NCBI GenBank assembly: GCA_041743425.1
Contig: JBGTMS010000211.1
Location: forward strand, 1 to 64,000
From: JTS-RE37 sp041743425
GTDB lineage: Bacteria; Bacteroidota; Bacteroidia; Flavobacteriales; Flavobacteriaceae
DNA length: 64,000 nucleotides
Direction of reading: 5' to 3'
Part shown: positions 47,226 to 55,917 of the stretch, piece by piece
Position numbering within the stretch: position 1 is the stretch's first letter
How the letters are laid out: each line of letters opens with the position of its first letter
Translations under genes and position numbers: made by a program
The notes under the pieces: model-generated
Seen by the model: the letters and a program-made list of their open reading frames with translations, nothing else
Told to the model about the DNA's origin: nothing
The model's database searches: none

Positions 47226-48019
47226 AAGCATACATATCATCTGGAATACTTGAGCTCTATGTAGCAGGTGCACTCACAGAGGCTGAGAACTCAGAGGTAT
47301 TTAAAAATGCCAGGGAGAATCCCAGGATCATGGAGGAGATACTGGCCATTGAGTCTGCGATCCTTACATTAAGCAGAGCCGCAGCTCCCGTCATTACACG
47401 AAGGAAAGGCTTTGATGACCTGCGTGTTCGAATAGGGCAGCGCAAAGATACTACTGTTGTCAGACTACCAAAACAAAAAACCAACTGGGCGGCTTACACA
47501 GGCTGGGCAGCAGCCATACTTCTGGCTGTGGGCTTATACTGGTTCTTTAATGAATCTACGGTATTGCGTACAGAAATAGATATGGTTAATAAGGAGAAGG
47601 AGGTTCTGGAGCAGCAGATATTTGACGCTAAGAGTTCTTTGGCCAACACAACGCAATTATTGGAAACCATAAGAGCGAAAGACATTAGTATTGTTCCATT
47701 GGATGGACAGACCGTTGCTCCCACCGCTTATGCCAAAATATACTGGAATAAAAACGAACAGGAAATCCATGTAGACGCACAGGGCCTGCCGGAACCACCT
47801 CCGGGGATGGTGTATCAGGTTTGGTCTTTGAAAATGTCCCCACTTACGCCAACAAGCATAGGACTCCTGGAAGATTTCATTTCTGTTGATAATAAAATCT
47901 TTGCGCTTGCCAATCCAAATGAATCTGAAGCCTTTGGAATCACGCTTGAGCCTGAGGGCGGAAGTGAAAGTCCGACCATGGAGCAGTTATATACCCTGGG
48001 AGCCGTAACTTCATCCTAG
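47216..48019 (+). CDS. RskA-like membrane anti-sigma factor
   Basis: The N-terminal cytoplasmic part has the YISSGILELYVAGALTEAE pattern of RskA-like anti-sigma domains, without the zinc-binding HxxxCxxC motif. One transmembrane helix lies at about residues 98-117, then a coiled-coil-prone stretch (KEKEVLEQQIFDAKSSLAN), then a RskA C-terminal domain with the signature PPPGMVYQVWSL. It would hold the sigma factor at the inner membrane until a signal triggers release. The ATG lies inside the sigma gene's end (10-base overlap). The signal is unknown. Confidence 0.9.
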   Translation: MDVEAYISSGILELYVAGALTEAENSEVFKNARENPRIMEEILAIESAILTLSRAAAPVITRRKGFDDLRVRIGQRKDTTVVRLPKQKTNWAAYTGWAAAILLAVGLYWFFNESTVLRTEIDMVNKEKEVLEQQIFDAKSSLANTTQLLETIRAKDISIVPLDGQTVAPTAYAKIYWNKNEQEIHVDAQGLPEPPPGMVYQVWSLKMSPLTPTSIGLLEDFISVDNKIFALANPNESEAFGITLEPEGGSESPTMEQLYTLGAVTSS

Positions 48020-48033
48020 CACCGGTATTGATC

Positions 48034-49101
48034 TTATTGCAGATCTTTATATTTTCTATGGAATAACATCCCCATAATCATCCAGCGTGGCAGCGGTTTC
48101 AAGGGTGGTCTGTTTTTAAGATAAATGTAAATACCCAGGGACTTCAATATTGGTACCCTGTGCGTTTCAACCAATTCAATCAGGGTACCGTCCGGGTCTT
48201 CAATATAGGCGAAGTGTCCTGCAGCATCACCCATCCCGAAACTGTCATGGCTGTCTACGGTAAAGGCATATCCCATTTCAAGGCAGTGTCCCCGTAGCCT
48301 TTGTATATCCCTCACGTCAAAACACAAATGAATAAATCCGAGATCGCCCCACCAACGATCTTTAAAAATAGGTTTGCCTTTACGGTCCATTGCCTGAAGA
48401 AGTTCAATTTCGGTTGGCCCCAATAGTTCTCCGAATCCTCCGACAGCCAGATCTGGCTGTCCAAGTTTTACTTTTCGGAAAATACCTTCTCCGCCAGGGA
48501 AACATGTATATTCTGGAAGTATACCTGTGGAATCAGACAGAATTTTGTCATATCCCAATATTTGCCCATAGAATTCCAGGGATCTGGACATGTCCGAAAC
48601 ACCAATAATGGCACCCGATACCCCTCCGACCCCTTTTTTGGTGTTGGCAAAAACATAGGGATCCAAAACCAGTTGCAGCCAATTATTCCATGGGTCACAA
48701 AGAAAAAGGTGCTCATGTTGCTCTTTGTGGTCGGTAATTGAGGAGAGCACGGACACTTCATTAAGTTGCAAATCCCTGTGTATCCTCTGAAGGTCATTCG
48801 AGCGGATTTTCATTATATTAATACCATAGTCACCTAGTAAAATCGGATCTTTAGCTGCCTTGGGGGTGGCATCCCTGGCCTCCCAGAGTTCAAGCCCTCC
48901 GCCTCCCTGAAGATTCATTGACAAAAGAGCATATCGGTTTCTTATTCTTCCCCCGGTATAACGTTGCATCAGGCTTGCAGGGGCTTCATCCTCAAAGACC
49001 AGAATATCAAATCCAAGGTTTTTCCGGTACCAGTTAAAAACAGCCTTTGCATCGGAAACCCCAATACCTATTTGCTGAATGCCATTAATTACTTTTGTCA
49101 T
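48034..49101 (-). CDS. Two-domain VOC-family protein (glyoxalase/dioxygenase fold)
   Basis: Two vicinal-oxygen-chelate domains in tandem, at about 5-150 and 160-310. The first opens QQIGIGVSDAKAVFNWYRKN and the second GAIIGVSDMSRSLEFYGQ. The second contains HLCFDV and IEDPDGTLIELVE with likely metal ligands His and Glu; the first keeps HLFLCDPWNNWLQLV. About 45 C-terminal residues follow with no clear fold. The family includes glyoxalase I, extradiol dioxygenases and resistance proteins; motifs here do not pick one. It starts 18 bases after the glycosyltransferase and is probably in its operon. Confidence 0.82.
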   Translation of the reverse strand: MTKVINGIQQIGIGVSDAKAVFNWYRKNLGFDILVFEDEAPASLMQRYTGGRIRNRYALLSMNLQGGGGLELWEARDATPKAAKDPILLGDYGINIMKIRSNDLQRIHRDLQLNEVSVLSSITDHKEQHEHLFLCDPWNNWLQLVLDPYVFANTKKGVGGVSGAIIGVSDMSRSLEFYGQILGYDKILSDSTGILPEYTCFPGGEGIFRKVKLGQPDLAVGGFGELLGPTEIELLQAMDRKGKPIFKDRWWGDLGFIHLCFDVRDIQRLRGHCLEMGYAFTVDSHDSFGMGDAAGHFAYIEDPDGTLIELVETHRVPILKSLGIYIYLKNRPPLKPLPRWMIMGMLFHRKYKDLQ

Positions 49102-49119
49102 CTTACCAGGTTGTTCCTT

Positions 49120-49818
49120 TTAATGAGGCATTTTAATTATCCGGTTGTGAAGGATTTTCAATTTCTGAGCAGGGTAACCCCATTTAAATAGCAGCAACAG
49201 AAGGAGGTTGGCCAGGTTTACTCTTGCATACGAATTAGATTGGTATTTCCTGGCCGAGACGATCAGGTCGTTCTTGACAATTCTATATTTAAGTTTTTGC
49301 CTTTTCATCCTTTCGAAAAACTCAAAATCCTCCATAATTACCTGTGATTCTTCGAAGCCGCCCATATCCATAAAAACACTTTTCCTGATGAACAGGCATT
49401 GATCCCCTCCTCCCGTGAATATACTATCCCTGCCAGTAAAAGACGCATTCAGTTTCAGTAAAACATGAGAAGTGTCAAACCGATAAGAGAAGAAACCCGC
49501 ATCATAGCCCTCAGTGAGGGTTCTTTCTATATCAGTGAAAAAGTTCTCCGGAGGATATACATCGGCATGAAGAAAAGCCAGAGTGGTCCCTTTTGCTTCA
49601 GCGGCTCCATAATTCATCTGCACGGCACGACCTTTTCCCGGAACCTCAACATACTTCCAGGCCTCACCTCCGGTGACATATTTTCCTGACTCTGAACCCG
49701 GATGAGATAAGGCCACAATAATTTCAAAGTTGTGACTTTCACCGATAGATGTTAGATATGGCAATAATCGCTCCAGATTCTTTTGCTCCCTGTGCGCGGG
49801 AATAATGACACTGATCAT
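49120..49818 (-). CDS. Family 2 glycosyltransferase of the TIGR04283 type
   Basis: GT-A fold enzyme of 232 residues. It opens MISVIIPAHREQKNLERLL, then GKGRAVQMNYGAAEAKG (near 62-78), the metal-binding-like FLHADVYPP, and GGGDQCLFIRKSVFMDMGG further on. This pattern matches the family annotated TIGR04283, often named arsenosugar biosynthesis glycosyltransferase because of gene neighbourhoods. No arsS radical SAM gene is visible here, so that pathway is not supported in this window. No transmembrane segments are predicted apart from a short hydrophobic stretch (LANLLLLLLFKWG). A VOC-family gene follows. Confidence 0.85.
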   Translation of the reverse strand: MISVIIPAHREQKNLERLLPYLTSIGESHNFEIIVALSHPGSESGKYVTGGEAWKYVEVPGKGRAVQMNYGAAEAKGTTLAFLHADVYPPENFFTDIERTLTEGYDAGFFSYRFDTSHVLLKLNASFTGRDSIFTGGGDQCLFIRKSVFMDMGGFEESQVIMEDFEFFERMKRQKLKYRIVKNDLIVSARKYQSNSYARVNLANLLLLLLFKWGYPAQKLKILHNRIIKMPH

Positions 49819-50021
49819 GCTTCAATAAAATAGGTCACTTCATTTATGCGCAAAGATCGTGCATTTGCCGGGCAGGGATCATATGACAATTCGTACATTT
49901 ATGAATTGTTTAAATTTCGGAATGTTTTACCCCAGATTTTTCTTGAGGCCTGTTTTATATAAGTTACGGTCATCTTCTGTTGGAGATATCATTTCAATTT
50001 GTAGGAAACTCTCCCGGTAAA

Positions 50022-50033
50022 ACTTACGTAAGT
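50022..50033. promoter_or_regulatory. 12-base perfect palindrome upstream of the DUF547 gene
   Basis: ACTTACGTAAGT is a perfect palindrome 25 bases before the ATG at 50059, where an operator would block transcription start. A second inverted repeat, ACAATTC (49886-49892) with GAATTGT (49903-49909), lies further upstream in the same divergent region. Confidence 0.35.
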
Positions 50034-50058
50034 AAGGAAGAAATAATATAGTGAACAA

Positions 50059-50847
50059 ATGAAAAACCATACAATTACCACCCTGTGTATCTTTTTGCTC
50101 ATCTTCTCCTCCACCGCGGTCATGTTTGCTCAGGAATCCAATGGTTCCGACGCTGATTTTAATGCCATTTCGGTGAAGATGCTGGAAAACATCAAGGCTG
50201 GTCGGGATACAAGAGAGTTGAGAGATCAACTGGCGGGTACTACCCTGAAAGCGCTGGAAAAGAATCTGCAAACGGATGAAGAAAAACTGGCATTTTGGGT
50301 CAATATCTATAATGCTTATATTCAGGTGATCCTAATGGAACATCCTGAGTTCTATGAGGATCGTGCAACATTCTTTAAACGCGATCAGATCACCATTGCA
50401 GGGGAGATCATCTCTTTTGCTAAAATTGAGCATGGCATAATTCGCAAATCTCAGTGGGAACTGGGGCTGGGACTTATCCGAAAATGGTTCCCGGATAAAT
50501 TTGAAAGAAAACTAAGGGTTAAGAAGCGGAATTATCATATCCATTTTGCATTGAACTGCGGCGCCAGGGACTGTCCTCCGGTGGCCATTTATATACCGGA
50601 GCGATTGGAACAACAATTCGACAAGGGTACAAGAAATTACCTGCAACGAACTTCAGAGTATAAAGCTGATACAAAGGAGGTAGCCGTCACCTCCCTGTTT
50701 AATTGGTTCAGGGGAGATTTCGGATGTAAAAGTGGTGTAAAAGATATCCTTAAGAAATATAAGATCATTCCGGAAACTAAGGGAGTGAAGATAAGTTATA
50801 CCAATTATGACTGGACCCTCGACCTCAATAATTTTACAGATCTCTGA
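50059..50847 (+). CDS. DUF547-domain exported protein
   Basis: Signal peptide ending VMFAQ (about residue 24), then a DUF547 domain: FWVNIYNAYIQVIL near 80 and the family hallmark FALNCGARDCPPVAIY near 165-180, which carries a conserved cysteine pair. The fold of this domain is reported to resemble papain-like proteins, but a full catalytic triad is not evident to me. At 262 residues it is of normal size. It is 135 bases upstream of the RND/MMPL exporter, so a shared transport or envelope role is possible; no function is established. Confidence 0.87.
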   Translation: MKNHTITTLCIFLLIFSSTAVMFAQESNGSDADFNAISVKMLENIKAGRDTRELRDQLAGTTLKALEKNLQTDEEKLAFWVNIYNAYIQVILMEHPEFYEDRATFFKRDQITIAGEIISFAKIEHGIIRKSQWELGLGLIRKWFPDKFERKLRVKKRNYHIHFALNCGARDCPPVAIYIPERLEQQFDKGTRNYLQRTSEYKADTKEVAVTSLFNWFRGDFGCKSGVKDILKKYKIIPETKGVKISYTNYDWTLDLNNFTDL

Positions 50848-50982
50848 TTGCCGGTTGGCTGCCTGTACAGTAGATTGATTGTGAATTTACATATTCCCTG
50901 TCGGTCCATTCCATTTAATAATTTGTGAATTTAAGGCAGTGGTTCAACTAACTGATATTCCGGGGCATTTCCCCTGATATAC

Positions 50983-53223
50983 ATGAAAAAACCTGATCGT
51001 TACGCATGGCTCCTGATTGGGCTATTTCTTATCCTCGCCATCCTTTCAGGAATTAGTGCAGACCGATTGCAGTTCTCATTCGATTTTGACCAATTCTTTC
51101 CTAAAGGCGATCCGGATCTTCAGTTTTACGAGCAATTCCAGGAGGATTTCGGATCGGATGATAGTTTTTTATTACTGGCTGTTGAAAATACATCAGGAGT
51201 GTTTAATAAGAACTTCCTGGAACGTTTCCATCAATTGACCGTGGAAATCGGCAAAATGCCACATGTTTTAAACAGTCACTCGCTGACAAGTCTCTCCTAT
51301 CCTCTAAAAACCTCGTTGGGCTATACCGCATTGCCTGTAATTCATCGTAAAGACAGTACCAGATTTGCCAGCGACTGGCAGAAAATAAAAAGCGACAGCC
51401 TTTTTTTAAATACCCTTGTCGATCGACAAGCAAAGTCGATGGTTATTGCCATTGAAACACAGGAAGCACTGAATTATAAACAATCTGCAGATCTTCTACA
51501 GCAACTAACCCTTGCACTACGGCAAAAAAGTATGACTTCTTTTTATATGATTGGGAGAGCGACTTTTTACATGGCTATTGTCGACATGCAGCAACGGGAG
51601 TTTCTGCTTACTTCCGTCGCCGCCCTGCTGCTGACGGCTCTCATTCTTTTCCTGATCTACAGGCAATTTAAATTGGTGGCCATCACAGCCCTGACTGTGC
51701 TGACCGGGCTCTTACTATTTCTTGGTTTTCTAAGTCTTACGGGCCAGGAACTCAACCTCATGGCATTGTTTTATCCTCTGTTACTCGTCATTGTAGGAAC
51801 TTCTGATATTGTCCACATCCTGGATGCTTATTTGCGGGAGGTGGAGAGAGAACCTGATAAACTTACAGCCATGCGGATCACCCTTCGGGAAGTAGGCATA
51901 TCTACCCTGTTGACTTCCCTGACCACTGCTGCCGGATTCGCCACCCTTCTTTTTTCAAGGCTCGATTTTATACAGGATTTCGGACGTAATGCAGCCATTG
52001 GCGTCATGATCATGTATGCCACGGTTATTTTATTTACCTGTCCGATGCTCTACCTATTAAAACCGTCTACTTCCATTTGGAGGGCGGGAAGAAATGACGG
52101 TTGGAAAACGGTGTTGCTAGGACTTAATAAATTCACCATCCTGCGACCAAAAACCATCCTGGTAAGTTGTTCACTCCTTTTGCTGGTGTTCGTAACAGGA
52201 ACATTCGCCATTGATACCAATTACAAATTCAGCACGAGCCTACCGCAAAACAGCGTAATATCAAGGGATTTTGATTTTTTCCAGGAACATTATTTTGGAT
52301 TCAGACCATTCGAAGTTGCTGTTCTGCCTAAAAAAAACTGGAAAGCCACGGATTACCGTGTCGCCAGTGAGGTTGAAAAAGTGACCCGCCGAATGGGGTT
52401 ATTACCTCTCGTGGGAAATATTCGCTCGCACAATACAATTTTTAAAGTAACACACCGGGCACAAAACCTCAACCGGCAAGCCTTTTATCAGTTCCCGGCC
52501 TCGGAATCCTCATACAATGACCTGAGAAAAGATGCCCGTCGGCTGGCGGGAAGGCGATGGCATAAGTTTGTAAATAAGGATGACAGCAAGGGGAGGATCA
52601 CTGCGAATTTATTGGATGCAGGCTCGGACAGCCTTACCGCCTTATATGCCGATTTAAATAAATTTATTCATAAACATACCGACAGCTCGGTGGTTAATTT
52701 CAGACTGACAGGCAAAGGTCTGCTACTGGATAAGAATGCAGCCTATATCAGAACGAGCCTCCTACAGGGACTCGTCTTTGCGCTGTTACTTGTGTGCCTT
52801 CTTATGGGACTGCTATTCAGGAATGTGAAACTCGTCCTGATTTCGCTGCTGCCAAATGTGCTTCCACTCCTGTTCTCGGCTGCCATTCTGGGCTTTCTCA
52901 ACATTCCTCTCGAAGCCACCCTATCCCTTGTTTTTGCCATAGGCTTTGGAATTTCCGTGGATGACAGTATTCATTTTCTGACAAAATATAAATGGTGTCT
53001 GAGCCGGGGACTGGAGAAAGAAGAAGCCCTTGCGAAGACCTATACTGAAACCGGCAAGGCACTGATTGTTACCACCTTAGTTTTAATATGCATGTTTCTT
53101 ATCCTGCTCTTTTCAGATCAACAGTCCAGTGTGATGATAGGCGTCCTGCTATCTGCAACTATGTTCATTGCCCTGTTGGCTGATCTTATTCTGCTTCCTG
53201 TCTTAATCAGGAAATTTTTATAA
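50983..53223 (+). CDS. RND-superfamily exporter, MMPL type
   Basis: Inner-membrane proton-driven exporter of 746 residues with two MMPL halves, each with one N-terminal helix, a periplasmic domain and five further helices. The proton-relay motifs are GTSDIVHILDAYLREVE in the first half and GFGISVDDSIHFLTKYK in the second. Related COG1033 proteins move lipids, hopanoids or other hydrophobic molecules. It is shorter than HAE1-type drug pumps and has no MFP or TolC partner nearby. The upstream DUF547 gene is the only close neighbour on this strand. Confidence 0.9.
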   Translation: MKKPDRYAWLLIGLFLILAILSGISADRLQFSFDFDQFFPKGDPDLQFYEQFQEDFGSDDSFLLLAVENTSGVFNKNFLERFHQLTVEIGKMPHVLNSHSLTSLSYPLKTSLGYTALPVIHRKDSTRFASDWQKIKSDSLFLNTLVDRQAKSMVIAIETQEALNYKQSADLLQQLTLALRQKSMTSFYMIGRATFYMAIVDMQQREFLLTSVAALLLTALILFLIYRQFKLVAITALTVLTGLLLFLGFLSLTGQELNLMALFYPLLLVIVGTSDIVHILDAYLREVEREPDKLTAMRITLREVGISTLLTSLTTAAGFATLLFSRLDFIQDFGRNAAIGVMIMYATVILFTCPMLYLLKPSTSIWRAGRNDGWKTVLLGLNKFTILRPKTILVSCSLLLLVFVTGTFAIDTNYKFSTSLPQNSVISRDFDFFQEHYFGFRPFEVAVLPKKNWKATDYRVASEVEKVTRRMGLLPLVGNIRSHNTIFKVTHRAQNLNRQAFYQFPASESSYNDLRKDARRLAGRRWHKFVNKDDSKGRITANLLDAGSDSLTALYADLNKFIHKHTDSSVVNFRLTGKGLLLDKNAAYIRTSLLQGLVFALLLVCLLMGLLFRNVKLVLISLLPNVLPLLFSAAILGFLNIPLEATLSLVFAIGFGISVDDSIHFLTKYKWCLSRGLEKEEALAKTYTETGKALIVTTLVLICMFLILLFSDQQSSVMIGVLLSATMFIALLADLILLPVLIRKFL

Positions 53224-53410
53224 AATTGCCTGAAGCGCCCGGATGGTCAATTTAAATGAATTGTGAGTGCCCACAATCAGCGGGCACCGGGGCTATTGAA
53301 TAAGAATGTCAATAATGCTACATTCAGCCTTTTATGAAAGTCAGCTCAGTATAGATAGGAGAAAGCGACGTTAAACAGGTCAGTGACTTGGAAGGATTTC
53401 AGGAATAACT

Positions 53411-53515
53411 TTAGTTTTTACGGGGGAATTTCTTAAGGGAGCGATGCGCACTTACTACCCTTAAACTCAGGAGAAACATAATAGAAATCCAGATAAAAAA
53501 GAGAAAATATTCCAT
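53411..53515 (-). CDS. Possible 34-residue single-pass membrane protein
   Basis: ATG to TAA frame encoding a hydrophobic helix (MEYFLFFIWISIMFLLSL) followed by a strongly basic tail (RVVSAHRSLKKFPRKN). This is the layout of real small membrane proteins, and the region is otherwise empty. No homologue is known to me and there is no promoter or ribosome-binding evidence, so this is a candidate only. Confidence 0.35.
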   Translation of the reverse strand: MEYFLFFIWISIMFLLSLRVVSAHRSLKKFPRKN

Positions 53516-53656
53516 AACGTATGTAGGTTGGGGTGGCTATACGATTTACTTGAAATCATTACTATATCCGCGTGATAAAACACTTTGGTTTTTACACTTG
53601 AACAGTAAACTTACAGATTTCAACCGAAATTTCCTACTAAAAGTTAAACTATTCAC

Positions 53657-53690
53657 AAAAAAAAGCGCCATGGTTGCTGAACCATGGCGC
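53657..53690 (-). terminator. Rho-independent terminator of the DUF4331/TPR operon
   Basis: On the minus strand GCGCCATGGTT and AACCATGGCGC form a perfect 11-bp stem with a 4-base loop, followed at once by eight T. It lies 44 bases after the stop of the TPR lipoprotein gene. This is the clearest terminator in the window. Confidence 0.92.
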
Positions 53691-53734
53691 CAACCTTAAA
53701 AACAACAAAACTCCAACCTCAAAGTCTTCAAATA

Positions 53735-55015
53735 TTATAGATTCATTATTCTTTCTGCATCCGAAGGTCCAAGTTCATAGGTCGCACCCAATAATTCGGA
53801 TTTTAATTCTTTTACATCTTCATTCCTTCCTGCCGCCTTGTAAACTTCGGCGGCGTAGAGGAGCACAGCGGGTTCAAAGGTTTTCCCGTTTATATGTTCT
53901 TCCGTGATAGCCAGGGCCTTTCCAAGTTCTCCCTTCTTCAAATAAGCGTACGCCAGCAAGCCGTAGGAATGTGCTACCGGTCTGTTGCGAACTTCTTCCT
54001 GCGCTATTTTCAGCGCTTCCTCCAATTGTTGTGTTTCATCTATAAAAATTGGCACATTGTAAGCGTTGTACATAACGCCGTAGGCAGGGTTTCTTACAGC
54101 CCTGAAATAGTCATCAAGATTGGAGAGCCGCGCCATATCATCCCCCATGAAGGACGCGATCTGTGCTTTTAACAGATAATAGTCCGGGGCTTTGTAATGC
54201 TTTGTTACGGAATCCAAAATACGCATGGCCTCCTGTGGATTTTTCTCATAAGAGAAGAGAATCCATGCTATGCCCTTTTTGGCATAAGCATTCTGTGGAT
54301 CAATGGCCAGCGCTTTTAAATAATGATTGTAAGAATCTTTAATCCTTCCGGCATGTCCGTAATAGTCGGCAAGGTTGGTATATGCCCAAAGGCGAAGGTC
54401 AATATTTTTTGAACCTTCTGCTTTCTTCCTGGCCTTTTCCATAAAGGAAATCGTACTCTCCAGGTCTCCGTGGTGATCGTTCCATTTGGCCAAACGTATG
54501 AGGTAGCCAAAATTTGATAGGTCCTTGATACTGTCCAGATACTTTTCAGCCTGTCCATAGTCTCCAAGCTCCATTTGTATATCGAACATCAGGCCCTGGG
54601 TTTCCTCAACACCACTGCCCCAGGCTCTGGCTGAGTCGGCAAGCATTTCCGCTTCCCTGAATCGGTGCTGCGAAATGAAATTTCTGGCCAGTGACCGGTA
54701 ATATCCCGCCTTTCCAATCGCCGCTATTTCCACAGCCCTGCTAAGGGCCTGTTCCGCTTTCTTGAGATAACTAATATCCCCCGTAGCCTGGAAATAGTTA
54801 TTGTATTGACCCGCAACTACACCAAAACTCAGCAGTTGCATGCTGTCTGGTCTGATTTTGCCATCCCAGAGTTCAAAATATTTTGAAGTGGTACTTACAG
54901 GCACGGATTCCAGGTACTTGTCATAATCTTCCCGATGCGTAATCTCCTCTCCACGATAACGCTGACAGGCAAAAACCAGGAAGCAGACAACCACAATGCA
55001 GATGTAATTTTTCAT
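53735..55015 (-). CDS. TPR-repeat lipoprotein
   Basis: Lipoprotein with lipobox VFAC (about residue 17) and a mature part made almost wholly of helical repeats. Recognisable TPR units include AEQALSRAVEIAAIGKAGYY, SYNHYLKALAIDPQNAYAKK and SYGLLAYAYLKKGELGKALA. TPR proteins act as scaffolds, so it may hold partners at the membrane. It is the third gene of an operon with two DUF4331 genes, 94 bases after the second, and ends in a strong terminator. Co-occurrence of DUF4331 and TPR genes is something I recall from Bacteroidota, but no function is known. Confidence 0.87.
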   Translation of the reverse strand: MKNYICIVVVCFLVFACQRYRGEEITHREDYDKYLESVPVSTTSKYFELWDGKIRPDSMQLLSFGVVAGQYNNYFQATGDISYLKKAEQALSRAVEIAAIGKAGYYRSLARNFISQHRFREAEMLADSARAWGSGVEETQGLMFDIQMELGDYGQAEKYLDSIKDLSNFGYLIRLAKWNDHHGDLESTISFMEKARKKAEGSKNIDLRLWAYTNLADYYGHAGRIKDSYNHYLKALAIDPQNAYAKKGIAWILFSYEKNPQEAMRILDSVTKHYKAPDYYLLKAQIASFMGDDMARLSNLDDYFRAVRNPAYGVMYNAYNVPIFIDETQQLEEALKIAQEEVRNRPVAHSYGLLAYAYLKKGELGKALAITEEHINGKTFEPAVLLYAAEVYKAAGRNEDVKELKSELLGATYELGPSDAERIMNL

Positions 55016-55109
55016 GGAATATTCTCTTCTGTGTTGAATGAGTTGAGCTATTTTTTGATAAAGGGAGGATGACAGGCATCCTCCCCTGATCTCTTTTTCA
55101 TAGTTCGTA

Positions 55110-55892
55110 TTATTCAGGATTTCCTATGAAGGGGAAATCTGTCAAAAGTGTGGCAGTTAAGCCAACGCCATCCGAAGTCAGTCTTGGTAAATCTGAGGTC
55201 CCGTCATCGTCAAGATCCTGTCCGCTAAATCTGTCGCCGGTCATTCCACCGAATAAGAGGATAAGTGAAACATCAATGACGTCATCCTGCAGCGCCCGGC
55301 CGGTAAGGCCAACTTCATCTCCATCGGGAACCAGGATGTTACCATCCATATCGCTATCAGTGCCAGGATTAAAATAGGTTGTGGGTGCATCAGGAGCCAC
55401 GTCTAAAACGTCTGCCGCGAGTACGGTGGTCAGTGTCGCTGCATCAAGTCCCAGAATGTTATTTTCATAATTCACATCGGCCGGGTCAAGACCCAACAGA
55501 CCTGCATATACATCGTGATACGCTTCAAGTCTCGCCTGATAGCCAGCCTGAAAAGTTGCGGCCATTTCAGAAGGGATAGTGACGTTATGCGCGTCTTTCA
55601 CGCTTGCCTCTCCTTCTACATCAGCTCCGAAGACCGTATTGATACCGGGGCGTCCCATATGATCAACCTGACCATATGTTCCTGTGAAATCAGGAGGTGT
55701 CATACCGTCTGGTTCACAGTCATCGCATGAAGGTCCGCCACAGTCAACTCCCGTTTCGTCTCCGTTCATTATACCATCTGTACAAGTTGCAACAGGGTCG
55801 GGGGTAGGCGAATCATCATCATTACTGCAGGCAGCTACAAATCCCATGGCAACCAGAGCAAGACCTATATATGTTATTTTATTAAGTTTCAT
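55110..55892 (-). CDS. DUF4331-related lipoprotein with cysteine-rich spacer
   Basis: Lipobox VAAC near residue 22, followed by an acidic linker and a cysteine-rich motif CTDGIMNGDETGVDCGG with SCDDC, a short module found at the base of many Bacteroidota surface proteins. The mature domain has DHMGRPGINTVFG and KDAHNVTIP, which match the C-terminal half of DUF4331. The N-terminal half is missing, but the gene directly upstream encodes it. The protein ends DFPFIGNPE. Function unknown; a surface or periplasmic location is very likely. Confidence 0.82.
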   Translation of the reverse strand: MKLNKITYIGLALVAMGFVAACSNDDDSPTPDPVATCTDGIMNGDETGVDCGGPSCDDCEPDGMTPPDFTGTYGQVDHMGRPGINTVFGADVEGEASVKDAHNVTIPSEMAATFQAGYQARLEAYHDVYAGLLGLDPADVNYENNILGLDAATLTTVLAADVLDVAPDAPTTYFNPGTDSDMDGNILVPDGDEVGLTGRALQDDVIDVSLILLFGGMTGDRFSGQDLDDDGTSDLPRLTSDGVGLTATLLTDFPFIGNPE

Positions 55893-55917
55893 AATTCGGT
55901 ACTTTTTTAAATTAGTT

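Larger units (their letters stand above)
53224..53734. other. 511-base intergenic region between exporter and DUF4331/TPR operon
   Basis: Both flanking genes end here. GTGCCC (53267-53272) and GGGCAC (53282-53287) form a hairpin 44 bases after the exporter stop, without a T-run, so it is at most a weak terminator. A 34-codon minus-strand frame (53411-53515) encodes a possible small membrane protein. A strong minus-strand terminator occupies 53657-53690. I see nothing else. Confidence 0.6.

Noticed and set aside
49120..49818. Arsenosugar biosynthesis cluster
   Set aside because: Only the TIGR04283-like glycosyltransferase is present; no arsS-type radical SAM gene or other arsenic gene is in the window.
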